A stretch of DNA of 64,000 nt. It comes from Dastarcus helophoroides (lineage: Eukaryota; Arthropoda; Insecta; Coleoptera; Bothrideridae). The position numbers and the translations under genes were made by a program. This document shows, in pieces, positions 1-11,786 of the stretch. Position 1 is the first letter of the stretch. Each line of letters opens with the position of its first letter. The notes beneath the pieces were generated by a model that did no database searches, was not told the DNA's origin, and worked only from the letters and a program-made list of their open reading frames with translations. Location: NCBI GenBank assembly GCA_028583605.1, contig CM053329.1, positions 38,414,661-38,478,660 of the forward strand. The letters are read 5' to 3'.

Positions 1-1120
1 AACAGGAGAATTCGTAATGTATGAGTTGTTGAGTTAGGCATTGAGAAGTATATGGACCCCTTTGTGGAATGTACCAGACAGTTGTTATCGCGAAGTGCTT
101 ACGTGCAGGTTTACTCCTGATCATCTAGAATAACTCGATGTTTTTCTAAGATGGAAACTTTCGGACCTAACAGGTAACAATACGACAATATTGTAATTAA
201 TCAAAGTGGTAATTATTTTTTTTTGGAGGAACAGACTCGTCCTTGGTTATCTTCATAAGTTGAAATAGAGCAGTCTTTGTTGTGTCTTTTAATCTTGCTT
301 GTAGAGCAACCTCTGTTGTGTTTTTTTAATCTTTCTTGCAGAGCAACCTCTGTTGTGTTTTTTAATCTTTCTTGTTTTCAGGGGTCAAGGTTTGTATTTC
401 AATTTTTATGATTTTTGCTTTAAACAAAGGTTCACCTCACCTCTTCATCTAATTGGTCCTAAACCCGACGAAAGTAATAAAATCGCTGCTTCTGTTTACT
501 GTACACTTTGAACAATTTGATGTGAACATATTTCGTGCGATCGAGGCGAGATTTTAATCATTTTGAAGTTGTCGGCGCGAAGCCGAGAAAAGGCACTGAC
601 GCCACGCCATCAGACGTCTTTCAGAGAGTGGATTCCACGAAGTAGTGAAAGAGCCCCGTATAGCATTTTATTTTTTACATGAGCCATAAATATTATTTAA
701 TGTTGTTGCAATATGTGAGAGCTGTGGCGCTGGCCGTCCGTATTTGGAAAGACGGGTACGAGAGGGGGACATGGGGGTCCCAGATACGTCGTACGCGGCC
801 GCGGCAACGGCACCGACGTTGCCCACGCGATCACCCCGGGCTAGGACACCACGGTCTCGATTACTTCTTCACTTTTTAGGACAATCGAAATGGAAATGCC
901 CCGATAATCGTTTCGTTAACTAAGGGGCCTTTCGCAAACGAGCATTGGCGTCGATGATTTACGTAATAATGAGTTTATTTTGCATAAAGGTGATGGTTTA
1001 GTTAAGTTAGTGAGTAATAATGAGCAATAAAAGTGAGTAATAATGAGCAAAATTCAGTTTGGGGGGTCGCAATATTTCCATCATTCGGTCACCATCCTCC
1101 CTGCGTGTAGAAAGACGCCC
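1..1120. other. Mostly single-copy flank with a GC-rich patch
   Basis: No gene is supported. The stretch contains a foldback MITE (224-406) and a GC-rich patch at about 560-860 whose composition contrasts sharply with the AT-rich surroundings. A short duplication of a gtgagtaataatgagca unit lies at about 1009-1046. A 66-codon plus-strand ORF at 679-879 resembles no family I know and is probably chance. Confidence 0.5.
224..406. mobile_element. Foldback MITE copy 1, internally rearranged
   Basis: The segment begins with a decayed form of the GGTGGAACGGACTGGTCC terminus seen in the other copies, followed by TCCTTGGTTATCTTCA. It ends with the inverted subterminal block (TTTCTTG, TTTTCAGGGGTCAAG). 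The block GAGCAACCTCTGTTGTG plus TTTTTAATCTTTCTTG is repeated three times in tandem at 267-375, so this copy has been remodelled. Related copies lie at 14593-14818, 17652-17762, 20533-20812 and 48928-49075. Confidence 0.7.
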
Positions 1121-1128
1121 GTAATAGT

Positions 1129-4100
1129 CAGGGGCGGCCTTTGAGGCCTCGCTCTTTCAGGGGGCCTCACGCACTAGCACGAATTCTTGCGTGGTAGTTA
1201 TCGCGCTGATATTTGTCTCATTCGCTCCAATGAATGTTTCTTTCCTTCTCTTTCACATTGACTAAATTTCGTACCAGTGCCACAAGTACTGCCAACTGCA
1301 AGGGCTAAATAAAACCTTATAGTACTCCATTTTTTACGTATTTGCGATTCGGGGAATTCCCGTGTTTCATTTCACCTGTCAACTGTCATCAGGTTATGCT
1401 TTTATATTAGAGCAGCGTCATCATTTCTAAATCCTTGACGGATGACATTAATGCACCTTAATTTATCACGATTAATATCAATTTATTAGCTTTGTGTTTA
1501 TTAATTTTTCCTAATTTCCAATAAACAATTTTAAAAGTCTAAATTTATTTATTTATTCGTCAAGCATCATCATTAAAACTCATGGGTGTAGGCAAGATTT
1601 CATTCAGGGAGGAGCAAGTAATCATTTTGACAAATTGATAAAAAAAAAGAAAACCGGAAAACGTTTCAGTTGAGTATATGTATATTTTCATTTAACTACA
1701 TGAACTGAGGAATCGAATTTTCAGATTAACTTAGAAATTTGGAAATAGAGTCGAATTGAATCTAAAATAAAAACCGAATCTTTCGGAAAACCTTGAAAAC
1801 TATCGAAATTTCAAAGATTTCAAAAAATAACGATTTTTGTAAAATATCGTCGAAATGTCGAGAAAAAGGCTGAAATATTTTAAAGAAAAGTGAACATTTT
1901 CAAGAGAAAATTTAATTTTGAGAGACGAATTTAGAGGATAAACGAATTTTGAGGAAAAGTTGGAATGTTTAAAAAATCGTGTTTAAAATAAAATCCTATC
2001 CTTTCGAAAGATCTCAAAAAATGATGCAAATTCGAAAAAAATATATTTTTGAGGGTGGAATTTTGTGAAAAAAAGACGTAATTTTCAAAAAAAGTTGGAA
2101 CTTTGGAAAAAATTTTTCACTGTAAGTGGAAATTTCCAGAAGCATAAAACATCCCTATTTGAAGTACGAGTCAAAATTTCCAGAATAAGACAAGTATTGA
2201 GAAACATGAAATTTTCGGAAATTTAAATTTAACAAAAATTCCAAAAAACCGAATATTAAAAAAGTGAAAATTCAATTTTGAGAGAAAAATGTAGAATAAA
2301 GTCGTAATTTTGAAAGCGACGAATTTTGAGAAAAAAACCTATTTTGGAAAAGGATTTGAATTGAATAAAAACCCAACCTTACGGAAGAACTCGAAAAATG
2401 CTGAAAATTTTAAATATGCCAAAATATTTCCAAAAGACAAATATTGCTAAAAAATTTACAATTTCCAAAAACACCTTGGTCGAAATTTTTACTTTTTTAT
2501 TCTAATTTTGTCATAATATTTAAATTTCAATAAAGAAATTGAATGTACAAGAAACCTCTTTCTCGAAATTATCCAAAAATATTTTTCTCAACATTTTTAA
2601 TTTTCGATAATATGCCGATCTAATTTAGAGAAAACAAATGAATTTCGAGAAAACTGAAATTTCAAGAAAAAGCCAATTTCGAGGAAGTCCAGAAAGTTCC
2701 GGAAACTAAAACATCGCATTTTGAAATAAAAGTCAAAATTTCGAAAATAAGGCGAAATAATAAAGTTGAAATTCCTGGAGTCAAATTTAAAAAAGTCAGA
2801 ATTTCAAAAAAGACAAATATTCAGAAGAGTGGCAGAATTTTGGTAGAAAAAATGATTTTCGAAAGAAGAGTCCAAAAAGTAGAATTTTGAGAATAAAGTC
2901 GAAATTTCTAAAAAGACGAATTGAAACTAATTTTAGGAGAAAAATTCAAAATGTTTAACAAAGTTGAATATCGAATTTTGATATAAAAATATCGAGAAAA
3001 AGGCAAATTTTAAGAAACCTGTCAAAATTTCTGAAAAATCAAATTCTAAAAGTTCAAAAGCTTTAGAAAAACCCGATGTTGATAAAAATAAAGCAATTAA
3101 AAAAACGATATCTATGAAAAACAATCGACATTTCTAAAAAAACTACCAAATGGAGCATCAAAGATCGAAATTTTCCAGAAAAAAATTCAAACTTTAAGAA
3201 AAAGTACAATTTTGAGAATAGACGTTTCTGAAAAAACCAATCCAAAAAAAAAGTCAAAATTTTAAGAAAGATATCAATTTTAAGGAAAAATATTCAGATT
3301 TCCGGGAACATACAGGATGGGATTTTAGGATAAATTTCAAATTTGCGAAAAAAGACGGATTTTGGAAAAATATCCAAGTTTCGATTTTTTAAATTCGGTT
3401 TTTTTCTGGAAACTTCATTTTTTTTCCTAGAGAAACAAAAAAAAATCGATATTTTGAGAAAAAAGTCGAAATTTAGTAAACTCTCCAAATTCTTCAGAAA
3501 GAGTCAAATTTTGTCGAAATTTTTGAAAAATGGGAAATTTTAAGAAAAATGTAATTTTTAGAATTTTCTCTTCACCGCTTGAATCAGAGACAAACATGCG
3601 CCCTGTTCTGCCCCACCCCAAGTCAGAAAATGTCCAATATTGAGATAAACGTCGAAATTTTGAGAAACAAGTTGTATTTCAGCTTTAAACCATTCAGGGA
3701 AAATTTTCTCGGAATTTTTGTCTTTTTACAAAATTTCTAAAAAAGTCATTTTAAAAATTTCCAGATAAATATTTTCATCGAAAAATCCATCAAATTTTGA
3801 GGAAAAAGGTAAATCTTGATAAACAAGTGAACATTTTCATAAAATCCAAATTCCAAGAAAAGCGGAATTTCCGGAAAAAACGAATTTTCAGAAATGGTAG
3901 AATTTCGAAAAATAAGATGATAAATTATGAGATAAAAACTCGAAATTTTGACTTAGGTCGGATTCTGATGAAAGAAATCGAATTTTAGGAATAAATGTAA
4001 AATTTTCGAAAGAAATTTATGAAAAAAAAAAACGAATTTTGGGAAATAAGTCGAAATTTCGAGAAAATGTCAATAGCTTAAAGAAGAATGAATTTTGCCA

Positions 4101-4282
4101 AATGGAAATTTTGTAGAGAAAGTCTCCTCAGTTAAATATAAATTTTCTTTTAGCCAGGAGGGGGACAAGCGCCATATCCTGCCCTATTCTAGTTACGTCT
4201 ATGTTAAAACTAATTCCACAAAGACAAGGGCCTCGCAAAGATCTACCCGTCCGGAGCCTCGCAATGGCTAAGGCCGCCCCTG
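1129..4282. mobile_element. hAT-like non-autonomous DNA transposon carrying satellite DNA
   Basis: The left end CAGGGGCGGCCTT and the right end AAGGCCGCCCCTG are perfect 13-bp terminal inverted repeats. They are flanked by an identical 8-bp target duplication, GTAATAGT, at 1121-1128 and 4283-4290. An 8-bp duplication with CAGGG-type ends is characteristic of the hAT superfamily. GAGGC/GCGAGGC motifs occur near both ends. No transposase ORF is visible. From about 1640 to 4130 the interior is degenerate A-rich satellite. The element is roughly 3.15 kb, unusually long for a non-autonomous hAT element, and most of that length is array. Confidence 0.8.
1640..4130. repeat. Degenerate A-rich satellite, GTCGAAATTTTG core, inside the hAT-like element
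   Basis: Dozens of loosely spaced variants of GTCGAAATTTTGAGAAAAA recur at roughly 15-40 bp without a fixed period. The plus strand is purine (A) rich throughout. The same core recurs in other blocks of the window in both orientations. Short ORFs here (60-67 codons, lysine- and phenylalanine-rich) are products of the repeat and not genes. Confidence 0.75.
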
Positions 4283-4560
4283 GTAATAGTTTTTTGGACA
4301 TATCTCTGTAACTATGACTCTTACGACTCACGACAACTCACACTGTTGGTAGACGTTCAATTAATAAACGTATCACTAATACAAATGGAATACGACGTGA
4401 CTATAGCAACCCTCTAAACGTGTGTCGTGGATTATAGATAGCTGAACTACCAACAGTTGAACCACTGACGTTAAGCAGAAACGGTCACTGGAAAGCCCAA
4501 AGATTTGATTCTAATGCACTTACCAACAGGTTTGAATAGTTATCATGGGAAGCAAAGATA
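4283..4560. repeat. Inverted-repeat segment left of the octamer LTR
   Basis: The motif ACTGTTGGTAG starts at 4342 and its inverse CTACCAACAGT ends at 4457, enclosing about 116 bp. The block 4445-4505 is also repeated in inverse orientation at about 5808-5870 at roughly 80 % identity, including the CTTTGGGCTTTCC and GTGACCGTTTCT segments. The LTR and LINE relic between them are therefore flanked by inverted repeats. I cannot assign these to a known family. Confidence 0.5.
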
Positions 4561-5519
4561 GGTTTCTATCTTTTTAGATCTCGTCAGTTTGGTATACCCA
4601 ACTACGATTATAATTCATTTAACTAGCAGGCTATCTAACTATCTAACTATCTAACTATCTAACTATCTAACTATCTAACTATCAACTATCTAACTATCTA
4701 ACTATCTAACTATCTAACTATCTAACTATCTAACTATCTAACTATCTAACTATCAACTATCTAACTATCAACTACCTAACTATCTAACTATCTTATCTAA
4801 CTATCTAACTATCTAACTATCTAACTCTCTAACTATCTAACTATCTAACTATCCAACTATCCAACTATCCAACTATCCAACTATCCAACTATCCAACTGT
4901 CCAACTGTCTAACTGTCTAACTGTCTAACTATCTAACTATCTAACTATCTAACTATCTAACTATCTAACTATCTAACTATCTAACTATCCAACTATCCAA
5001 CTATCCAACTATCCAACTATCCAACTATCCAACTATCCAACTATCCAACTATCCAACTGTCTAACTGTCTAACTGTCTAACTGTCTAACTGTCTAACTAT
5101 CTAACTATCTAACTATCTAACTATCTAACTATCTAACTATCTAACTATCTAACTATCTAACTATCTAACTATCCAACTATCCAACTATCCAACTATCCAA
5201 CTATCCAACTATCTAACTATCTAACTATCTAACTATCCAACTATCTAACTATCCAACTATCCAACTATCCAACTATCCAACTATCCAACTATCCAACTAT
5301 CTAACTATCTGACTATCTAACTATCTGACTATCGGACTAACTGACTAACTGAGGGAAAGACGACTGCGTATTTATACCGTTCCGGTTTTCTAGAATGGAT
5401 CTCCATATAGATAAGATTATCGCTTGCGGAAACGTCTGGAGCACTTATCTGTCGTATGATTCATTCTCGCGGTCGCTTCCCACTATCAAATATTTCTAGA
5501 GAGTTCCTTACACTACACA
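4550..5519 (-). mobile_element. Diverged LTR, minus strand, expanded by an internal octamer array
   Basis: Reading the minus strand from 5519, the sequence aligns with the solo LTRs at 24465 and 56626. Shared landmarks in order are AGAAATATTTGATAG, GGGAAGCGACCGCGA, ACAGATAAGTGCTCCAGA, GCAAGCGATAA...TTATCT, TCTAGAA, a TATA box (GGTATAAATA) and CTTTCCCTC followed by AGTTAGTCAGTTAG. The other LTRs carry a short AGTTAGT-rich leader after the TATA box. This one instead has about 720 bp of octamer repeat. The start at 5519 (TGTGTAG) is reasonable. The other end is not resolved and 4550 is approximate. Confidence 0.6.
4631..5350. repeat. Octamer minisatellite (AACTATCT)n, about 90 copies
   Basis: The array is nearly perfect with an 8-bp unit. 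Variants AACTATCC, AACTGTCT and AACTGTCC are not scattered but grouped in runs of about five to ten identical units. The order of runs recurs (TATCT, then TATCC, then TGTCT, then TATCT again). This indicates block-wise expansion or unequal exchange. On the LTR sense strand the unit is AGATAGTT. Confidence 0.95.
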
Positions 5520-5563
5520 ATCACCAATATAAATTTTATAACTACGGATTGGAAGTTGCAAAG

Positions 5564-5774
5564 AGATCATTTATGTGTAACGGAAACATAGCAGGTAACA
5601 GAAGAGAGCCCTGAGACACTCCTGCATTAATCGAAAATGTTTCAATTAGATGAAATGCCATCAGAGATAACCTGAAGAGATCTACCATTGGATATTAAAT
5701 GATGGAGATCCGGTGGAAGTCCACAGGATGTTACTTTAGACAAAACATCTGTTGAAGGCCTTTGAGATATCCAT
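5564..5774 (-). pseudogene. Non-LTR retrotransposon (LINE) reverse-transcriptase fragment
   Basis: Read on the minus strand from 5774 the sequence gives MDISKAF, then after a frameshift SKVTSCGLPPDLHHLIS, a variable strand, NAGVSQGS and finally FPLHINDL. These match the conserved reverse-transcriptase blocks of Jockey/CR1-like LINEs: the D-xx-KAFD aspartate block, the GxPxxL helix, and the AGVPQGSxLSPxLFxLHINDL block. The piece stops before the catalytic YADD, has at least one frameshift and one in-frame stop, and is clearly dead. It sits between the LTR start (5519) and the right inverted repeat (about 5808). Confidence 0.8.
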
Positions 5775-6600
5775 TTTTTTCTTCTTTTTTATTTTGTGCA
5801 CTTTGGGCTTTCCCAAAGTGACCGTTTCTACTAAACATCAATGGGTCAACTTTTGGTAATTCTTACTTTCTAGATTTTCTACAGACGTAGGCAACGAGTC
5901 ATTTCTCCAGTTATCTCCCTAATAGCTTCTAGTAAGTTTACTAAAGCTGTTCATACACTTTTCGATAACTAAATTAATTTTACAGTTCGTTACATGTTAG
6001 CAAACTTTACTGATACAAAGTAAGGGTACAAAAAGTCAAATATCACCTTTACAGTTAGAAGCTATAAACCGTAATCGTGTAAGTTTATTAGTTGTGACTT
6101 CTTGCTAATCATCGTGGACCTTGTGCACCTTCGGCGATTTAGCAGCGATGTCACGGCACCGGTGAGGATTCGTTCATTTATCATTTCGTGGTAATTTATC
6201 TGCGTTCAGTGAGCGCAACATCGGACATCTGAATCTGAAGCAGCTTTTTGTGCAAGGTGGTTCGCAATGGGAATGTCATTGTGATGACGATGGCATACGA
6301 AGGATACAGTTAAGATAACAATCGATGAGACATCTTCATCTGTCGGCGTAAAATCCGCTGGTGGTCGAAATCACCATGCGGGCAAGGAGTGCCTGACGTT
6401 TTAACAAATTTCAACGAATTTATCCTCCCTGAAAGTCGGAGTCGATGAATTTCGATGAATCACGCCGAGGGAAAGCGCATTTAAGTGTTTTTCGACCACA
6501 TTTTTGCTTGTTAATTTCACTGAAAATGACCAACTCCCCATGAAACTCTAACTAACCTATAAATACGAAAGTGTGTTTGTTTGTCCGATCTCTACGACTC
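5775..6600. other. Mostly single-copy sequence, no gene recognised
   Basis: The stretch starts with the inverted copy of the 4445-4505 block (about 5808-5870). The rest is moderately GC-rich from 6100 to 6480 and has no obvious repeat. An open stretch of about 40 codons (around 6070-6200) ends near a GT dinucleotide, but there is no convincing acceptor or homology, so I do not call an exon. Confidence 0.5.
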
Positions 6601-6619
6601 AATTACTAAAGCAATTTTA

Positions 6620-7620
6620 ACGATAACTGAAAAATGAAAACTGAAATTTCTCTCCTTTTTCCCAATTAGTCGAGATTTTCAAAAAAAAAAATCAAATCGA
6701 AAGTTTGTGTCAACATTTTCTTTTCACAAAAACAAAAATTGATATATTTGAAAGTCGAAATATCTAAAAAATTGAAATTTTCAAGAAAAATCGGAGTCAG
6801 ATTTTTCAAAAATGCCATCATTTTCAGAACTTCGGAATCTTGATTGAAAAGTCGAAATCTTGAAGAAAGTCGAAATCCTTGAAGAAAGTCAAGATTTTTC
6901 AGAAAGTCAAATTTTCAAAAATAATTGGAATTTTTAAAAAATGTTGAAACTTTTCAAAAAAAAATTTCAAAATAATCGAACTTTCCAAAAAGAGAAATCA
7001 GAATCTTGAATAAAAGTTCGAAATCTTGAAGAAAGTCCGAGATTTTCAAAAAAAGCAAATTTTCAAAAATAATAATAATATTTAAACAATTTTTAAAAAA
7101 TGTTGAAGCTTTTCAAAAAAAATTATTTTAAAATAATCGAATTTCCAGAAAAAATAAAGGAAATTTTAGGTCGAAATTTCTAAATCTTACAAAAAGTCAA
7201 GATTTTCCAAAATAAAAAACAATTCCAATTTAATTGAAACAAAAAAGTCAAAATTTGTCATCGACATTTTCATTAAGAAGGAGAATTTTAAATAGAGTTA
7301 AAATTTTTCAAAATAAGTCAGAATTCCAAAGAAGAATGGGAATTTCCTTGAAAATATCTTATACAAAAATAGAAGTTTGAGAAAACTAAAATCTCTTAAA
7401 AAAATTTTAGCAAAAAAGTTGAAATTTTTAGTAAAAAAATCGAAATTTTTGGGAAAATCTAGAAATGTATATTAGAAATTTCGACCTTTTAAATATTTCG
7501 AAACCTTTAAAATTTCGAGTTTTAAAAATTTGGATTTCTTGAAAATTTCGACTTTGTTTTTCAAAATTTCGTCCCTTGTTTGGAATTGTTTTTATAAAAT
7601 TCCATTTTTTTTAATTCGTT
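6620..7620. repeat. Degenerate satellite block with a polarity switch
   Basis: Loose repeats of GTCGAAATCTTGAAGAAAGTC and related forms run from about 6640 to 7450 with an A-rich plus strand. At about 7460 the sense flips to T-rich (TTTCGACTTT-like) for roughly 150 bp. Within it a block of about 135 bp (GAATCTTGA...AAGTCGAAATC) is repeated near 6835 and 7000. No gene content. Confidence 0.7.
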
Positions 7621-8525
7621 AAACATCTTTTACGGTTTACAACGTTTGGATTTAGTGCAAAAATTCGACGATTCTTGAGATATTTTTTTAAAGAATTCTC
7701 GAGTCTCTGGCAAAAGATAAGTCGATAACTCAGTCTATGGCAACGATTCCAAAATATCGCTAAACGTACTCGAATTCGTGAGTAAATTCGCGTAATTTAT
7801 ACATTTCTTGGCTGAACAATTTCGCAAAATAATAAATCAGTTTGAAAAATCGACTTAGTTCTGCGAATGAAGTGCACTACACGCCTAAAACATTTGCAAC
7901 GATTGGTTTAGGTTAAAGATGAGATGAGGGAAATTGAGTTTTTCTTTAACATGGTTACTCTCGATTGAAAAGCACTTTTGCCTTTCATCGCAACCACTAA
8001 TTGATTTAAACCTCTAAAAAGGCACTTCCCCTCCTTCATATTCTAAACGTATGGGCCCCACCGACATCATAACGAAATAAACCCAACCACTGAAGGGTTA
8101 AAGTGATATTAAAATCACATTTATAATAGGAAATGAAATGGTATCAGCCCACAAATTGCTAATATATTAATTACCGCATGAATATTCATCGAAAAACGGA
8201 CAACATGTTGTACAATTAATTAAATTAAAAATACATATTTTGATGAACGCGGACAGGAATTATAATGATATTTTACGTTTCCCATAACCGATGAATATTT
8301 ATGTTATTTTAAAAAGGTTCCTTCAGCGGCGATAAAAGCACCGCATCGGCACAAATGCCGTGAGACTCGACCAAAACCTGAAACCGCCTGAATCGTGAGG
8401 GGGCGCTCCGGGTTTACATATTTTCGCTCCCCTGGAAACCGTCGCTGAAAACGCAGACGACTAAATATTTCGTTAAATTAAGTGTGGCCAGTTTTCGATT
8501 TAATTTCGCCCAAAGTCGACGCACA
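7621..8525. other. Single-copy segment with a GC-rich patch
   Basis: No gene or repeat was recognised. Bases 8320-8470 are strikingly GC-rich next to the AT-only array that begins at about 8526. This kind of island inside a large intron could be a conserved regulatory element, but nothing in the sequence proves it. Confidence 0.4.
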
Positions 8526-10800
8526 TTTTTAATTTTAATTATTCGATCATCCAATTGATTGATTAATTAGATAATTACTTAATTGATTTGCTTTTTTATT
8601 TTTTGTGCCACTATTTTTCTCCAAGATTGTGGTTTTTTAATTATAAGGAGCTACAACTTGGCTAATAATTTATTCATTAAATAATTAATTGTTTAATTAA
8701 TTCAAATATTTAATTAATTAAAAGTAATGATTACTAATAATGTTAAATTCAAGATCTGAAGGTTAAAACTTGACGGCTTTAATTTGCTTTTTTTTTGTAT
8801 TTCTGTACGACCAATTTTTCTCCAAGTGATAGGTAGCTCTTTAAAATTAATCCAATTAATTAATGATTTAATAATAAATATTAATTAATTAATAATTAAT
8901 TGCATTTTAAATAATTGTTATAAAAAGCTACATTTTTACAATTTATAATTTATCATTTATAATTATTAATTATGTAGGTTTTTAAAATAATTGATTAATT
9001 ATTATTTAAAAATTAGTTTTAAATAGCTTATTAGTTTTAATTAGTTAATGAATTAATAATGTAATGTTTTAAATTAATTAATTAGTTAATCAATTGTAAA
9101 AATGTAGCTTTTTATAATAATTAGTTAGTGTTACTAATTAATTGCCTTTTTAATTAATTATGATTACTTAGCTTAATTAACTAGATATTAAATATTATTA
9201 TTATTTATTTAATTAATTAATAGTCGTTAATTAAACGAAGTAATGGTAATTAATTAATTAATCAGTTAATTACTAATAATAAATAATTATAATTAAAAGC
9301 TATATGTTTAAGTAATTGTTTAGTTACCATTAATTAACCTAATTAAATAGCTATTAATTGATTAATAATAATAAATATTAATTAATTAATAATTAATTGC
9401 ATTTTAAATAATTGTTATAAAAAGCTACATTTATACAATTATAATTTATCATTTATAATTATTAATTATGTAGGTTTTTAAAATAATTGATTAATTATTA
9501 TTTAAAAATTAGTTTTAAATAGCTTATTAGTTTTAATTAGTTAATGAATTAATAATGTAATGTTTTAAATTAATTAATTAGTTAATCAACTGTAAAAATG
9601 TAGCTTTTTATAATAATTAGTTAGTGCTACTAATTAATTAGTTTTTTAATTAATTATGATTACTTAGCTTAATTAACTAGATATTAAATATTATTATTAT
9701 TATTAATTAATTAATAGTCGTTAATTAAACGAAGTAATGGTAATTAATTAATTAATCAGTTAATTACTAATAATAAATAATTATAATAAAAAGCTAGATG
9801 TTTAAGTAATTGTTTAATTACCATTAATTAACCTAATTAAATAGCTATTAATTAATTAATAATAATTAATTTAATTAATTAATAATTACCTAATTTATTA
9901 AATAGTAATAAAATACCTATTTACTAATTAATTAATTACGATTACTTGGTCTAATTAAATAGCTATTAGATAATTAATTAATTAATTAATTAAGTAATTA
10001 CTAATACTAAATAATTATTATAAAAGCTATATTTTTACAAATAGTTAATTAACTAACTAATAATGAATTATTAGCTAATTAATTAATAGCCAGTTAATTA
10101 AGTTTAATCATAGCAATTTATTAATTATTTAAAAATGTAGCTTTTTATAATAATTATCTAATATTAGGAAATAATTAATTAATTATGAATACTTAGCTTA
10201 ATTAATAAGTTACTAATTAAGTAATTAATTGGTTACCATTACTTAGCTTAATTAATTAGCTATTAATTAATTAATTAATTACTAATACCAAATAATTAAT
10301 ATAAAATTAATTTAAGTAATGAGTTATTAATTAATAAATTGGTTATTTAATTGATTGTAAAAATGTAGTTTTTATAATAACTATTTAGTATTAGTAATTA
10401 ATTAGTTATTTAATTAATAACTTTTTTTAATAACTTTAGTTAATTAAACTAAGCAATGGTAATTAATTAATTAACTACTAATTAAATAAGCTAAGTAATC
10501 ATAATTATTTAATTAATTACTAATACTCAATAATTATTATAAAAAGCTACATTTTTAGGTAATTAATTAATTACTATTAATTACCTTCATTCACTGGCTA
10601 TTAATTAAATAATTAGCTAAATTAACTAGCCAATAATTCATTAATTAATTAGTTAATTAATTATTTAATTGTAAAATGTAGCATTTTATAATAATCAATT
10701 ACTTTCCAATTAACTAATTAATTAATTACCATTACTTAGCCTAATTAACTAGCTAATAATTAATTAATTACTAATACTAAATAATTATTATAAAATGCTA
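8526..10800. repeat. TTAATTAA-rich satellite array, first part
   Basis: Almost the whole stretch is made of ATTAATTAATT words. Within it the block TATAAAAAGCTACATTTTT and its exact reverse complement alternate, so neighbouring blocks can fold back on each other. A longer direct repeat is clear: the segment from 8871 recurs from 9368, a period of about 497 bp, including the GTCGTTAATTAAACGAAG block (about 9223 and 9718). Confidence 0.85.
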
Positions 10801-11786
10801 TATTTTACACTTAAATGTTCAAAAAATTCGAAATTTTTAAACCATTCGAAAGTTTTAAAATTTTCAAAACGTCCGTCAGTTCTAAAAAAAGTACAAATCA
10901 ACACGAAAGTCAAAATTTCCGGAAAGAGTCGAAATTTTGAAAAAAAAAACAAGTTTTTGGAAAAAACGAAATTGCGAAAAAAGTAAAAATTTTCAAGATA
11001 AGTCGAATTTTGGAAAGAAATTTCGAAAAGAAATCGGAAAATTTATCAGTCGAACTATTCAAAAAAGTCAAAATTTTGAAAAAAGCGAATTTGCGAAAAA
11101 GTTTAAATTTTCAAAATAAGTCGACTTTTGGAAAATGTGGAGATTTTAAAAGGAAATTAGTAAATTTGAAACTCAAAATATTCAAAAAAGTTAATATTTT
11201 GAATAAAAATCGAAAAAGTCAGGTTCTTAAAAAATGCCGTCATTTTCAAAAACTCACAATTTGAGAAAAAGTCGACATCTTAAAAAAGTCTATATTTTCA
11301 AAAATAAAATCAAATTTTTAAAAATAATTAAAGTTGTTAAAAAACGTCGAAGTTTTCCGAAAAAATTTCAAAGTTTCAAAGTAACCAAATTTCTAAAAAA
11401 TAAAATTTTATAGAAGTCGACATTTTGAAGGAGTCGAAATTTTGAGAAAAGGTCGAAATTTTGCGTAGCAATTTTCAAAAAAATTCGAAATTTTCAAAAT
11501 ATTTAAAAGTTTTGAAAACAGTACAAATTAACACAAAAGTCAAAATTTTCACAAATAATCTTAATTTGGAAAAATAATAAAAAATTTGGAGAAATTTCGA
11601 AAAAGTTGAACTTTTCAAAATAAGTCGAATTTTGGAAGATGTGATAATTTCGAAAAGAAATTGGTAAATTTGAAAGTTCAAATTGTCAATAAAAATCAAA
11701 AAATCAGGTTCTTCATAAATTTCATCATTTTCAAAAACTCAAAATTTTGAGAAAAAATCGACATCTTAAAAACTTCAGATTTAAAA
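10801..11786. repeat. A-rich GTCGAAATTTTG-type block embedded in the TTAATTAA array
   Basis: This block has the same loose core as the hAT-internal satellite. It contains a rough internal duplication: the segment with AGTACAAATCAACACGAAAG at about 10890 recurs at about 11520, a spacing of about 630 bp. TTAATTAA sequence resumes directly on each side. An 84-codon ORF at 11010-11264 is compositionally a repeat product. Confidence 0.75.

Noticed and set aside
3294..3543. Overlapping 64-66-codon lysine/phenylalanine-rich ORFs in satellite blocks
   Set aside because: Both strands are open because the A-rich repeat lacks many stops; composition and position follow the satellite.
6070..6200. Possible exon reading IIVDLVHLRRFSSDVTAP before a GT
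   Set aside because: No acceptor with a pyrimidine tract, no homology, and the frame is short; it does not fit the missing upstream exon of the phosphatase.
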